Positions 27,624 through 35,994 of a DNA stretch of 64,000 nt are shown here, one piece after another (positions within the stretch are counted from its first letter, which is position 1; every line of letters starts with the position of its first letter). The translations under genes and the position numbers were made by a program. The notes under the pieces are model-generated. The model saw only the letters and a program-made list of their open reading frames with translations, ran no database searches and was not told the DNA's origin. Origin of the DNA: Geodermatophilus arenarius (GTDB taxonomy: Bacteria; Actinomycetota; Actinomycetes; Mycobacteriales; Geodermatophilaceae); NCBI RefSeq assembly GCF_042654585.1, contig NZ_JBHSGR010000010.1:62001-126000 (forward strand), in the 5' to 3' direction.

Positions 27624-30092
27624 GTGACCGAGACCCCTGCCCGCGACCGCGTCGAGCCGGTCGACCTGCAGCAGGAGATGCAGCGCAGCTACATCGACTA
27701 CGCGATGAGCGTCATCGTGGGCCGCGCGCTGCCGGAGGTGCGGGACGGCCTCAAGCCGGTGCACCGCCGCGTCCTCTTCGCCATGTACGACCAGGGCTTC
27801 CGCCCCGACCGCGGCTACGTCAAGTGCGCCCGGCCGGTCGCCGAGGTCATGGGCAACTACCACCCGCACGGTGACTCGGCGATCTACGACGCCCTCGTGC
27901 GGCTGGCCCAGCCGTGGTCGATGCGCTACCCGCTCATCGACGGCCAGGGCAACTTCGGCTCGCCGGGCAACGACCCGCCGGCCGCCATGCGCTACACCGA
28001 GTGCCGCCTCACGCCGCTGGCCATGGAGATGCTGGCCGGCATCGACGAGGAGACCGTCGACTTCCAGGCGAACTACGACGGCCGCACGCAGGAGCCGCTG
28101 GTCCTGCCCTCGCGGATCCCCAACCTGCTGATCAACGGCTCGGCGGGGATCGCCGTCGGCATGGCGACCAACATGCCGCCGCACAACCTGCGCGAGGTCG
28201 CCGAGGCCGCCTACTGGATGCTCGACAACCCGGACGCGGAGCCGGAGGAGGCCCTCACCGCCTGCATGAAGGCGATCCCGGGCCCCGACTTCCCCACCCA
28301 CGGCCTGATCGTCGGGCGCGAGGGCATCGAGGACGCGTACCGCACCGGCCGCGGCTCGGTGAAGATGCGCGCCGTCGTCACGGTCGAGGAGGACAGCCGC
28401 GGCCGCGTGCAGCTCGTCGTCACCGAGCTGCCCTACCAGGTCAACCCGGACAACCTGGCCGAGGCGATCGCCGAGGCGGTCAAGGACGGCCGGCTGCAGG
28501 GCATCAGCGAGATCGCCGACGAGTCCAGCGACCGCGTCGGCCGCCGGCTCGTCATCACCCTGCGCCGCGACGCCGTGGCCAAGGTCGTGCTGAACAACCT
28601 GTACAAGCACACGCAGCTGCAGACCTCCTTCGGCTGCAACATGCTCTCGATCGTCGACGGCGTCCCGCGGACGCTGCGCCTGGACGAGCTGGTCCGCAAC
28701 TGGGTCAACCACCAGATCGAGGTCATCGTCCGGCGCACCCGCTACCGGCTGCGCAAGGCCGAGGAGCGCGCGCACATCCTGCGCGGCTACGCCAAGGCCC
28801 TCGACCAGCTCGACGCGGTCATCGCGCTCATCCGCAACAGCGAGTCCGCCGAGGCCGCCCGCACCGGCCTCATGGAGCTGCTCGACGTCGACGAGGTCCA
28901 GGCGACCGCGATCCTCGACCTGCAGCTGCGCCGGCTGGCCGCGCTGGAGCGGCAGCGGATCCTCGACGAGCTGGCCGAGATCGAGGCCCGCATCGCCGAC
29001 CTGCAGGCGATCCTCGACTCCCCGGAGCGGCAGCGGCAGCTGGTCCGCTCCGAGCTCGAGGAGATCGTCGAGAAGTACGGCGACGAGCGCCGCAGCAAGT
29101 TCGTGGCCAACGACGGCGACGTGACGATGGAGGACCTCATCGCGGAGGAGGAGGTCGTCGTCACCATCACCCGCACCGGCTACGCCAAGCGGACCAAGAG
29201 CGACCTCTACCGGTCGCAGCGGCGGGGCGGCAAGGGCGTGATGGGCGCCCAGCTCAAGCAGGACGACATCGTCGACCACTTCTTCGTGGGCTCCACCCAC
29301 GACTGGATCCTGTTCTTCACGACCAAGGGCCGGGTGTACCGGGCCAAGGCCTACGAGCTGCCCGAGGCCAACCGCACCGCCCGCGGCCAGCACGTGGCCA
29401 ACCTGCTGGCGTTCCAGCCGGACGAGCGGATCGCCCAGGTCATGCAGATCAAGGACTACGGCGTCGCGCCGTACCTGGTGCTGGCGACGGCCAACGGGCA
29501 GGTGAAGAAGACCCGGCTGTCGGACTTCGACTCCCCGCGCAGCGGCGGTGTCATCGCGATCAACCTGCGCGACGGCGACGAGCTGGTCGGCGCGGCGCTG
29601 ATCGACCCCGAGCAGGACCTGCTCCTGGTCACCCGCTCGGCGATGTCGATCCGGTTCAAGGCCGACGACGCCACGCTGCGGCCGATGGGCCGGGCCACCG
29701 AGGGCGTGCGCGGCATCTCGCTGGCGCTCGGTGACCGGCTGCTGTCGATGATGGTCGTGGAGGAGGGCGTCGACGTCCTCGTCGCCACCGAGCGCGGCTT
29801 CGCCAAGCGGACCGGCATCGAGAACTACCCGCCGCAGGGCCGCGGCGGCAAGGGCGTGCTCACCGCGGACCCGAAGGCGCGCAAGGGCGCCCTGGTCGGG
29901 GCGCTGGCGGTCCGGCTCGGCGACGAGCTGTACGCCATCACCTCCGGCGGCGGCGTGATCCGGACGCCGGTCAACGGCGTGCGCCACAACAAGGACCGGG
30001 CCACCATGGGTGTCAAGCTCATGAACTTGCCCGAGGACGTGTCGATCGTGGCGATCGCGCGCACGACGGACAACGACGAGCCCGCCGCCTAG
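27624..30092 (+). CDS. gyrA: DNA gyrase subunit A
   Basis: 822 residues. The breakage-reunion domain starts MQRSYIDYAMSVIVGRALPEVRDGLKPVHRR; the quinolone-resistance region reads HPHGDSAIYDALVRLAQPW with Ser at the usual resistance position (the sensitive form in enterobacteria); the catalytic Tyr is in AAMRYTECRL. The C-terminal half has six beta-pinwheel blades including the GyrA box region QRRGGKGV. GTG at 27624 has GGAGA 7-8 nt upstream. A strong hairpin follows. Confidence 0.97.
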   Translation: MTETPARDRVEPVDLQQEMQRSYIDYAMSVIVGRALPEVRDGLKPVHRRVLFAMYDQGFRPDRGYVKCARPVAEVMGNYHPHGDSAIYDALVRLAQPWSMRYPLIDGQGNFGSPGNDPPAAMRYTECRLTPLAMEMLAGIDEETVDFQANYDGRTQEPLVLPSRIPNLLINGSAGIAVGMATNMPPHNLREVAEAAYWMLDNPDAEPEEALTACMKAIPGPDFPTHGLIVGREGIEDAYRTGRGSVKMRAVVTVEEDSRGRVQLVVTELPYQVNPDNLAEAIAEAVKDGRLQGISEIADESSDRVGRRLVITLRRDAVAKVVLNNLYKHTQLQTSFGCNMLSIVDGVPRTLRLDELVRNWVNHQIEVIVRRTRYRLRKAEERAHILRGYAKALDQLDAVIALIRNSESAEAARTGLMELLDVDEVQATAILDLQLRRLAALERQRILDELAEIEARIADLQAILDSPERQRQLVRSELEEIVEKYGDERRSKFVANDGDVTMEDLIAEEEVVVTITRTGYAKRTKSDLYRSQRRGGKGVMGAQLKQDDIVDHFFVGSTHDWILFFTTKGRVYRAKAYELPEANRTARGQHVANLLAFQPDERIAQVMQIKDYGVAPYLVLATANGQVKKTRLSDFDSPRSGGVIAINLRDGDELVGAALIDPEQDLLLVTRSAMSIRFKADDATLRPMGRATEGVRGISLALGDRLLSMMVVEEGVDVLVATERGFAKRTGIENYPPQGRGGKGVLTADPKARKGALVGALAVRLGDELYAITSGGGVIRTPVNGVRHNKDRATMGVKLMNLPEDVSIVAIARTTDNDEPAA

Positions 30093-30100
30093 GGTGGAAC

Positions 30101-30150
30101 CGGGAGCAGGCGTGTGGTGACCTCCGGTCACCACACGCCCCCGGCTCCCG
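30101..30150 (+). terminator. Terminator after gyrA
   Basis: A perfect 14-bp stem (30109-30122 with 30126-30139) with a TCC loop is enclosed by an outer CGGGAGC/GCTCCCG pair. It starts 9 bp after the gyrA stop. Confidence 0.75.
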
Positions 30151-30247
30151 CTGACGGACACGACCGGCGCCCGGGCGCCTCCGGCACCACGCCGGACCGC
30201 CCGGGCGCGAGAGCGCGGCGAGGGCCGCAGGCGAACGGGAGAACGGC

Positions 30248-31012
30248 ATGAGCGACCGGCCGCAGGCGGTGCGCACCGGGGTCCGCCCGGACGGCGCAGC
30301 CGGAGCGGACGGAGCCCCGGCGACGGGCTCGGCGCCCGCCACCGGCCAGACGCCCGCTCCGTCCGGGGCGACCCCGGCCGGGGCCACGCCGGCGGGCGCG
30401 GGCCCGTCGCTGGCCAAGCCGGTCACCGGCCAGGCGCCCGCCCGGCAGGTGCCGCCCGTGGCCCCGCCGCAGGCGCCCCAGCAGGCTCCCCGTCCGGCCG
30501 ACGCGACCATGCCGGGGCCGGTGAGCGCCACCCAGGCGGTCCCGCCGGCCGCGGTGGCCGCCCCGCCGGCGGCGGCCCGGGCTCCCCAGCAGCCGCCGGC
30601 CGCGCAGCAGCAGGCCGGCAAGCAGGCCAAGAACCGCGGCAACCGCGGTCCGCGGCGGGCGCGGCTGCAGCTGCGGCACGTCGACACCTGGTCGGCGCTG
30701 AAGATCTCGCTGGTCCTGTCGATCGCGATGTTCTTCATCTGGATGGTCGCGATCGGGATCCTGTACGGGGTCCTGTCCGGGCTCGGCGTCTTCGACACCC
30801 TCAACGACCTGTTCGGCCAGCTCGGCACGTCGTCGAGCGGCGAGGGCGGCGGCGACGTCATCACCCCGGGCGTCGTCTTCGGCGGGGCGGCCGTCATCGG
30901 CGCGATCAACATCGTGCTGATGACCGCGCTGTGCACCGTCGCGGCGTTCATCTACAACCTCTGCGCCGACCTGGTCGGCGGCCTCGAGGTCACGCTCGCC
31001 GAGCGGGACTAG
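30248..31012 (+). CDS. DUF3566 transmembrane protein
   Basis: 254 residues. The first 135 are a disordered Pro/Ala/Gln-rich cytoplasmic region. The DUF3566 domain (about 137-254) has ARLQLRHVDTWSALKISLVLSIAMFFIWMVAIGILYGVL, then an extracellular stretch and a second helix, ending NLCADLVGGLEVTLAERD. Genes of this family nearly always follow gyrA in actinobacteria (Rv0007 position in M. tuberculosis). Function unknown; link to envelope or division is only suggested by context. GAACGG stands before the ATG at 30248. Confidence 0.88.
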   Translation: MSDRPQAVRTGVRPDGAAGADGAPATGSAPATGQTPAPSGATPAGATPAGAGPSLAKPVTGQAPARQVPPVAPPQAPQQAPRPADATMPGPVSATQAVPPAAVAAPPAAARAPQQPPAAQQQAGKQAKNRGNRGPRRARLQLRHVDTWSALKISLVLSIAMFFIWMVAIGILYGVLSGLGVFDTLNDLFGQLGTSSSGEGGGDVITPGVVFGGAAVIGAINIVLMTALCTVAAFIYNLCADLVGGLEVTLAERD

Positions 31013-31020
31013 ACGGAGGA

Positions 31021-31071
31021 CCCCTCTGCCCCCCACCGCTCGCAGGCGCGCGGCGGGACCCTGCAGAGGGG
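31021..31071 (+). terminator. Possible terminator after the DUF3566 gene
   Basis: CCCCTCTGC (31021-31029) can pair with GCAGAGGGG (31063-31071) around a 33-nt loop. It lies 8 bp after the stop and before the tRNA promoter. The large loop makes it less certain. Confidence 0.35.
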
Positions 31072-31112
31072 CCGCCCTCGGACCCCCCCGTCGGGGCCCG
31101 GGGGTGGCCAGG

Positions 31113-31118
31113 TAAGCT
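31113..31118 (+). promoter_or_regulatory. -10 element of tRNA-Ile
   Basis: TAAGCT lies 13 nt before the mature tRNA 5' end. No -35 is obvious. Confidence 0.45.
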
Positions 31119-31131
31119 GGTCGAGGTCCAC

Positions 31132-31205
31132 GGGCCTGTAGCTCAGGCGGTTAGAGCGCATCCCTGATAAGGATGAGGCCGGAGGTTCAAGTCCTCCCAG
31201 GCCCA
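31132..31205 (+). tRNA. tRNA-Ile (GAT)
   Basis: 74 nt. Acceptor GGGCCTG pairs with CAGGCCC; D-arm GCTCAGGCGGTTAGAGC; anticodon loop CTGATAA (anticodon GAT) on stem CATCC/GGATG; T-arm GGAGGTTCAAGTCCTCC. The CCA end is not encoded. The pair with tRNA-Ala downstream of gyrA is conserved in actinobacteria. Confidence 0.96.
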
Positions 31206-31279
31206 CCCGTGAACCGGTGCCCCGGCACCGCGACAGCGAGGCCCCGTCCGTGGCCGCCGTCGTACCCAGGAGGTACCGC

Positions 31280-31429
31280 GTGCTGAAGAAGCTGGCCCTG
31301 GCCGCCGTCGCGGCCGGTGCCGTCGCCGCCGTCCGCAGGCGCTCGTCCGGCGGCGGCAAGGCCGAGGCCGACCTCTGGCACGAGGCCACCAGCGGCCCGC
31401 AGTCGGTCAGCCGCCCGACCACCCGCTGA
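31280..31429 (+). CDS. DLW-39 family small protein
   Basis: 49 residues: MLKKLALAAVAAGAVAAVRRRSSGGG, then KAEADLWHEATSGP. A single N-terminal hydrophobic helix is followed by a basic patch and the DLW motif that names the family, normally found between the origin-proximal tRNA genes of actinobacteria. GTG at 31280 has AGGAGG 6 nt upstream; an ATG further up (31217) overlaps the tRNA exit and is less likely. Function unknown; topology suggests a small membrane-associated peptide. Confidence 0.85.
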   Translation: MLKKLALAAVAAGAVAAVRRRSSGGGKAEADLWHEATSGPQSVSRPTTR

Positions 31430-31469
31430 ACCCGGGCTCCCGCGCGGAGCTCCCGGGGACAGCGCCCCC

Positions 31470-31542
31470 GGGGACGTAGCTCAATTGGCAGAGCACCGCC
31501 TTTGCAAGGCGGGGGTTAGGGGTTCGATTCCCCTCGTCTCCA
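31470..31542 (+). tRNA. tRNA-Ala (TGC)
   Basis: 73 nt. Acceptor GGGGACG pairs with CGTCTCC (one G.T pair); D-arm GCTCAATTGGCAGAGC; anticodon TGC in loop TTTGCAA on stem ACCGCC/GGCGGG; T-arm AGGGGTTCGATTCCCCT. CCA is not encoded. Confidence 0.95.
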
Positions 31543-31760
31543 CCGCAGGACGCCGGTGCGTCCGCCGCTCGGCCCGGCCGCGAGCGCCGGCCTCCCGCAG
31601 CCGGTGATCGCGCCTCCGCACGGCCTCGACGGCCGGGGCACCCGGCCCAGCGCCGTGTAGGTCCGCCGGCACGTCCTGCCGGCACGCCGCCTGCGTCGTC
31701 CCCCTGGGGTGGTCCGCTCCCCGTGCTCGGGGTCGGCGGAGCAGTGGGAGAGTGGGCGGC

Positions 31761-32294
31761 GTGACCGAATCGACCCCCGCACGCCGTGCCGTGCTGCACA
31801 CCAACCACGGCGACATCACCGTCGACCTGTTCCCCGACCACGCGCCGAAGACGGTCGCGAACTTCGCGGACCTGGCCGAGGGCCGCCGCGAGTGGACGCA
31901 CCCGGCGACCCGGCAGAAGACCACCGACCCCCTGTACGACGGGACGGTCTTCCACCGGATCATCGACGGCTTCATGATCCAGGGCGGCGACCCGCTCGGT
32001 CAGGGCTTCGGCGGCCCGGGCTACCAGTTCGGCGACGAGTTCCACCCGGAGCTCACCTTCAACCGCCCGTACCTGCTGGCCATGGCCAACGCCGGGCCGG
32101 GCACCAACGGCTCGCAGTTCTTCATCACCGTGAGCCCGACGCCGCACCTCAACCGCAAGCACACGATCTTCGGCGAGGTCGCCGACCAGAGCAGCCGCGA
32201 GGTCGTGGACCGCATCGCCAAGGTCCGCACCGGCCGCAACGACCGCCCCGTCGAGGACGTCGTCATCCAGTCGGTCGAGGTGCAGCGCAGCTGA
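31761..32294 (+). CDS. ppiA: Peptidyl-prolyl cis-trans isomerase, cyclophilin type
   Basis: 177 residues, one cyclophilin domain: catalytic-site residues in FHRIIDGFMIQGGDP, QF in NGSQFFITV, and HLNRKHTIFGEV. No signal peptide, so cytoplasmic. It matches the ppiA (Rv0009) position in mycobacteria. GTG at 31761 has GGGAG 10 nt upstream; GTG at 31752 also fits the frame but has no spacing. The stop overlaps a CTG that likely starts the rhomboid gene. Confidence 0.93.
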   Translation: MTESTPARRAVLHTNHGDITVDLFPDHAPKTVANFADLAEGRREWTHPATRQKTTDPLYDGTVFHRIIDGFMIQGGDPLGQGFGGPGYQFGDEFHPELTFNRPYLLAMANAGPGTNGSQFFITVSPTPHLNRKHTIFGEVADQSSREVVDRIAKVRTGRNDRPVEDVVIQSVEVQRS

Positions 32295-33190
32295 CCACCG
32301 GTCCCGACGACGGGGGCGCCGGCCGGCCGCCGGCGCCCCCGTCGGCCACCTGCTACCGCCACCCGGACCGGCCGACCGGCGTCCGGTGCGCGCGCTGTGA
32401 CCGGCCGATCTGCCCGGAGTGCATGACGCCGGCCGCCGTCGGGTTCCAGTGCCCCGACGACGTCCGGGCCGGTTCCGCCGGGGTCCGCCGTGCCCGGCCG
32501 GTGTCCCGCTGGTCCGGCGCCCGCCGCCGGTTCGGCCCGGTCACCGTCTCGCTGGTCGCGGTCAACGTCGTCGTCTTCGTCGTCACGGCGGTGTCGGCGG
32601 TGTCGGTCGGCCAGAGCCCGCTGGACAACTGGCGCTCGCCGGTGTTCGAGGAGTTCTCGCAGGTCCCCGTCCTCGTCGACGTCTTCGGCCAGGACTGGCG
32701 GTTGCTCACCGGGGCGTTCCTGCACATCGGGATCACCCACCTGCTGCTGAACATGCTCAGCCTGCTGGTGTTCGGCCCCGAGCTCGAGGGGCGCCTGGGC
32801 CGGTGGCGCTACCTCGCCGTCTACCTGGTGTCCGCCCTGGGCGGCGCCGTGGCCATCCAGCTGTTCGGCGAGCCCGCCCGGCCCGTGGCCGGGGCGTCCG
32901 CGGCCCTCTACGGCCTCCTGGGCTCCCTCGGCGTGCTCCTGCTGGTCGCCCATCAGGACCTGCGCGGCCTGCTCACCCTGCTGGCCATCAACGTGGTCAT
33001 CAGCTTCCTGCCCGGCGTCTCGCTGCTGGGCCACCTCGGCGGCCTGGTCGCCGGCGCCCTGGCCACCGGGCTGCTCGTCCTCACCCGCCGGCGGACGGCG
33101 GCGCAGGCGCTGTCGCTCGTGGTGCTCGCCGCGGTCCTGGTGACCCTCGCCCTCGCCGTACCGGTACCCCTGGTCGTCCTCGGCCTCTGA
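32291..33190 (+). CDS. Rhomboid family intramembrane serine protease with N-terminal zinc-ribbon, probable CTG start
   Basis: 299 residues from CTG 32291. N-terminal B-box-like zinc site (CYRHPDRPTGVRCARCDRPICPECM...FQCPDD) followed by six helices. Catalytic Ser in VAGASAALYG and His in LLGHLGGLVAG; the HxxxxHxxxN-like segment reads HIGITHLLLNML. No ATG, GTG or TTG exists in frame upstream of the zinc motif back to 31709; CTG 32291 overlaps the ppiA stop (CTGA) and yields the natural N terminus MTTGPDDGGAGRP. Rhomboids cleave single-pass membrane proteins; substrates unknown. Confidence 0.88.
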   Translation: MTTGPDDGGAGRPPAPPSATCYRHPDRPTGVRCARCDRPICPECMTPAAVGFQCPDDVRAGSAGVRRARPVSRWSGARRRFGPVTVSLVAVNVVVFVVTAVSAVSVGQSPLDNWRSPVFEEFSQVPVLVDVFGQDWRLLTGAFLHIGITHLLLNMLSLLVFGPELEGRLGRWRYLAVYLVSALGGAVAIQLFGEPARPVAGASAALYGLLGSLGVLLLVAHQDLRGLLTLLAINVVISFLPGVSLLGHLGGLVAGALATGLLVLTRRRTAAQALSLVVLAAVLVTLALAVPVPLVVLGL

Positions 33191-33206
33191 GGGCCCGTCC
33201 CGCGCC

Positions 33207-33614
33207 TCAGGCGGGCCGCCGCGCCTCGAGGGCCTGGGCGACCGACGCCGGGTCGGTGCCCAGGTCCCGGCGGCCCAGCAGCACGAGGGTGCCCTCGTCG
33301 TCGGGGTGCGCGGCGGTGTCGAGCTCCAGCAGTCGCGAGCGCACGCCCAGCCGCCGCGTCGTCCGCAGCCGCACCCGCAGGCCCGGCCACGGCAGCCGGG
33401 TGCGCCCGGTCAGCGTCCGCACGACGACGCCGGCGTCGTCCACCGCCAGCCGCGGCCGCAGGGCGAGGTCGCGCAGCGCCGCGCCCACCAGGAGCACGCC
33501 GGCGGCGCCGACCAGCACCCGTCCCGCCGCGTCGAGCCCCAGGGCGGCCAGCGTCAGCAGCACCCCGCCGAGCCCGAGCGTGACCGTCTCCGCCGTCCGC
33601 GCCGACCACTGCAC
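33207..33614 (-). CDS. Membrane protein with bacterial PH domain (Rv0010c-like)
   Basis: 135 residues. Two hydrophobic helices at the N terminus (VTLGLGGVLLTLAALGL, VLVGAAGVLLVGAALRDLAL) are followed by a bPH6-type domain (RLAVDDAGVVVRTLTGRTRLPWPGLRVRLR). Same place as Rv0010c between ppiA and crgA in mycobacteria. GTG at 33614 has GGGAGG upstream; the frame stays open to 33818 but that extension covers the DnaA-box-like cluster. Function unknown. Confidence 0.8.
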   Translation of the reverse strand: MQWSARTAETVTLGLGGVLLTLAALGLDAAGRVLVGAAGVLLVGAALRDLALRPRLAVDDAGVVVRTLTGRTRLPWPGLRVRLRTTRRLGVRSRLLELDTAAHPDDEGTLVLLGRRDLGTDPASVAQALEARRPA

Positions 33615-34027
33615 GTCCCCAGCCTCCCAGGACGTCCACGGCGACTCTGTCCACAGGCCGGGAGAGGTGGGGACGCCCGTCCGCAGGCGGGGATCTGCCC
33701 AGCTCGGCCCGCGTGTCGACTCCTCGACCGCAGTGCCGCGCTCGCGCTCGGTGACCGTCCCGGTGCTGCGGTCATGTCGACACATCCACAGCTGGGTACA
33801 CAGCTGGGGACAAAGCACAGACCTGTAGTTACTCGGGTGCCCTTCTCGTCACACGTGCCTCACCAGTTGCGAAAGCGCAGGTCAGCGAGGTGTAGTCGAA
33901 CAGGCGTTCTCCACATGCGGTGGACAACCCTGGGGGTAGGGCGTCATGTCGACCTGTGGATCCACCGGTGGTGTGTGCACAGCGGTCCACACCCCCGGTG
34001 TCCACCGCCGGACGGCCCCCGTGTACA
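33615..34027. other. DnaA-box-like cluster outside oriC
   Basis: A 413-bp non-coding stretch downstream of crgA. It carries the 9-mers CTGTCCACA (33647-33655), TTGTCCCCA on minus (33805-33813), TTGTCCACC on minus (33919-33927), ACATCCACA (33782-33790), TTCTCCACA (33907-33915), CGGTCCACA (33983-33991), ACGTCCACG (33632-33640), GGATCCACA on minus (33955-33963). The first two are identical to boxes in oriC. The 11-mer GTCATGTCGAC occurs twice (33771-33781, 33943-33953), and its CATGTCGAC core also occurs in oriC (minus 16343-16351, plus 16702-16710). The part 33825-33905 is less GC-rich than its surroundings. Confidence 0.55.
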
Positions 34028-34067
34028 CGAGAGGCCCCCGTCCCGGGTGCGGGACGAGGGCCTCTCG
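34028..34067 (-). terminator. Terminator after crgA
   Basis: A long, slightly imperfect stem (GAGAGGCCC...GGGCCTCTC, inner GTCCCG/CGGGAC) begins 15 bp past the crgA stop on the minus strand. Confidence 0.7.
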
Positions 34068-34082
34068 GGAGAGGTGTGGCGG

Positions 34083-34355
34083 CTACCGCCAGCGCATCGA
34101 CATGACGAGGCCGACCACCATGGCGCCGAAGCCGATGGCGAAGTTCCACGCCCCCAGCGACACCATGAACGGGATCTGGTCGCCGGCCACGTAGTAGACG
34201 ACGATCCAGAGCAGACCGAGCAGCATGAGCGCGACCATGAGCGGCGCGTACCAGCGCGGGCTCGGCTGGACGGCCCGTGCGTTGGCCGCGCGCGACTGCA
34301 GCACGCCCTCGGGCGGCGTGTAGACCGACTTCTTGCGGACCTTGGACTTGGGCAC
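34083..34355 (-). CDS. crgA: Cell division protein CrgA
   Basis: 90 residues. A basic N terminus PKSKVRKKSVYTPP, then two helices (WYAPLMVALMLLGLLWIVVYYVAG, and WNFAIGFGAMVVGLVMSMRWR) are the CrgA signature. CrgA is a small divisome membrane protein that contacts FtsZ, FtsQ, FtsI and CwsA in mycobacteria and delays septation in Streptomyces. GTG start at 34355. Confidence 0.94.
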   Translation of the reverse strand: MPKSKVRKKSVYTPPEGVLQSRAANARAVQPSPRWYAPLMVALMLLGLLWIVVYYVAGDQIPFMVSLGAWNFAIGFGAMVVGLVMSMRWR

Positions 34356-34493
34356 TCCGACCGTCTCCTGCTGACTCGCTGGGGTGCCGGTCCGTCGCGA
34401 CCGGCACGATCGCTCCCCAGCCTAAGCTCCGAGGGGACCAGCACGGCCGCGTCCGACGGCGTGCCTCCCCCTCCCGTCCCCCCAGGAGCCCGC

Positions 34494-35258
34494 GTGACCG
34501 CCTCCGAGCCGCCGGTGGGCCCCTCCCGGCGCCGGTCGGCCTGGGGCGCCCTGGTGCCCGTGGTGGCGCTCGCGGCAGGGCTGCTGTTCGCCACCTCCGG
34601 CCAGACCGCCGAGGGCTCGGACCTGCGCGCCGGCGACGTCACCGAGCTGTCCGAGCTCATCGCCCAGCGCAACGAGGTCATCGCCGGCCAGCAGGAGCAG
34701 CTGACCGCGCTGCAGCGCCGGACCGAGGCGCTCACCGACCAGGCGGCCTCCCGCGACGGCGCCGTCGCCTCGGCCCAGGCGGCGGGCGACGCCGGCGCCC
34801 TGTCGGCGGGCCTGGTCGCCCTCCGCGGTCGCGGTGTGGAGATCACCCTCGACGACGCCCCGCGCCGGCCCGACGGCAGCCTGCCGACGGGCGCCCGCCC
34901 CGACGACGTCGTCATCCACCAGTCCGACGTGCAGGCGGTCGTCAACGCCGTCTGGGCGGCCGGCGCCGACGGCGTGGCGATCATGGACCAGCGGCTGATC
35001 GCCACCAGCGCCGTCCGCTGCGTCGGCAACGTCCTGCTGCTCCACGGGCGGACCTGGTCACCGCCGTTCGTCGTCACCGCGATCGGCGACCCCGCCGCCA
35101 TCCGCGCGCAGCTGGACGCCTCCCCGCAGGTGGCGGTGTTCGAGCAGGCGGTCGAGGACTTCGGGCTCACCTTCGCCGTGCGCGACCGGCCGGAGGTCAC
35201 GGTGCCGGCCTACACCGGCCCGCTGGACATGGCACACGCCACAGCCGCTGACGGCTGA
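34494..35258 (+). CDS. DUF881 membrane protein (Rv0012-like)
   Basis: 254 residues. One N-terminal helix (LVPVVALAAGLLFATSGQ), a coiled-coil (ELSELIAQRNEVIAGQQEQLTALQRRTEALTDQ), then the DUF881 domain with GVEITLDDAP, VVIHQSDVQAVVNAVWAAGADGVAIMDQRL and the single Cys in SAVRCVGNVLLLHGR. The domain should be outside the membrane. It sits between crgA and pabA as in mycobacteria (Rv0012). GTG at 34494 has AGGAG 5 nt upstream. Function unknown; a division or envelope role is inferred from context. Confidence 0.86.
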   Translation: MTASEPPVGPSRRRSAWGALVPVVALAAGLLFATSGQTAEGSDLRAGDVTELSELIAQRNEVIAGQQEQLTALQRRTEALTDQAASRDGAVASAQAAGDAGALSAGLVALRGRGVEITLDDAPRRPDGSLPTGARPDDVVIHQSDVQAVVNAVWAAGADGVAIMDQRLIATSAVRCVGNVLLLHGRTWSPPFVVTAIGDPAAIRAQLDASPQVAVFEQAVEDFGLTFAVRDRPEVTVPAYTGPLDMAHATAADG

Positions 35259-35283
35259 CCGGGCGCTGCTGTACACAGGGAGC

Positions 35284-35934
35284 GTGAGCAGGCCCGTCCT
35301 CGTCGTCGACAACTTCGACAGCTTCGTCTACAACCTGGTCCAGTACCTGGGCCAGCTCGGCGTGCAGTGCGTCGTCCGGCGCAACGACGCCGTCACCGTC
35401 GACGAGCTGCCCGACCTCGACGTCGCCGGCGTGCTGCTGTCCCCCGGCCCGGGCACGCCCGCCGGCGCCGGCGTGACCGTCCCGATGGTGCGGGCCGCCG
35501 CCGAGGCCGGGACGCCGGTGCTGGGCGTGTGCCTGGGTCACCAGGCGATCGCCGAGGCCTTCGGCGCCGAGGTCGTCCGCGCGCCGGAGCTGCTGCACGG
35601 CAAGACCAGCGAGGTCGTGCACGACGGCGTCGGCGTGCTGGCCGGGCTCCCCTCGCCCTTCACCGCCACGCGCTACCACTCGCTGGCCGTGGACCGGGCC
35701 ACCGTGCCCGACGAGCTCGAGGTGACCGGCGCGACGGCGTCGGGCATCGTCATGGCGCTGCGGCACCGGGAGCTGCCCGTCGAGGGCGTGCAGTTCCACC
35801 CCGAGTCGGTGCTCACCGAGGGCGGCCACCAGATGCTGGCCACGTGGCTGGCCGCGTGCGGCCTGGCGCCCGACCCGGCCGTCGTCGAGGCCGCCGCCGC
35901 GGGCGCCCGCCGTCTCTCCGCCGCCGCCGTCTAG
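35284..35934 (+). CDS. pabA: Glutamine amidotransferase of aminodeoxychorismate/anthranilate synthase
   Basis: 216 residues. Class I glutamine amidotransferase: VVDNFDSFVYNLVQYL, oxyanion PGPGTP, nucleophile Cys in GVCLGHQAI, and His/Glu in GVQFHPESVLTE. It delivers ammonia to PabB or TrpE; sequence alone does not separate folate from tryptophan duty, and in actinobacteria this copy (annotated trpG/pabA, Rv0013) often serves both. GTG at 35284 follows TACACA by 6 nt with an AGGGAG directly in front. Confidence 0.9.
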   Translation: MSRPVLVVDNFDSFVYNLVQYLGQLGVQCVVRRNDAVTVDELPDLDVAGVLLSPGPGTPAGAGVTVPMVRAAAEAGTPVLGVCLGHQAIAEAFGAEVVRAPELLHGKTSEVVHDGVGVLAGLPSPFTATRYHSLAVDRATVPDELEVTGATASGIVMALRHRELPVEGVQFHPESVLTEGGHQMLATWLAACGLAPDPAVVEAAAAGARRLSAAAV

Positions 35935-35941
35935 CCCCGTC

Positions 35942-35983
35942 ACGACGAAGGGCCCCTCCCGGCCGGGAGGGGCCCTTCGTCGT
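35942..35983. terminator. Bidirectional terminator between pabA and pknB
   Basis: A perfect 19-bp stem with a GGCC loop fills the gap between two convergent genes. The arms start ACGACGAAGG and end CCTTCGTCGT, giving an A/T-containing tail on each side. Confidence 0.88.
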
Positions 35984-35994
35984 CCCGCGGTCGC

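Noticed and set aside
33191..33206. Terminator between the convergent rhomboid and PH-domain genes
   Set aside because: The GGCCCG/CGGGCC arms lie partly in coding sequence with a long loop; not distinguishable from background.
35272..35277. TACACA before pabA as a leaderless -10
   Set aside because: Last base does not fit TANNNT and an AGGGAG sits directly before the GTG, so neither leaderless nor led translation is clear.
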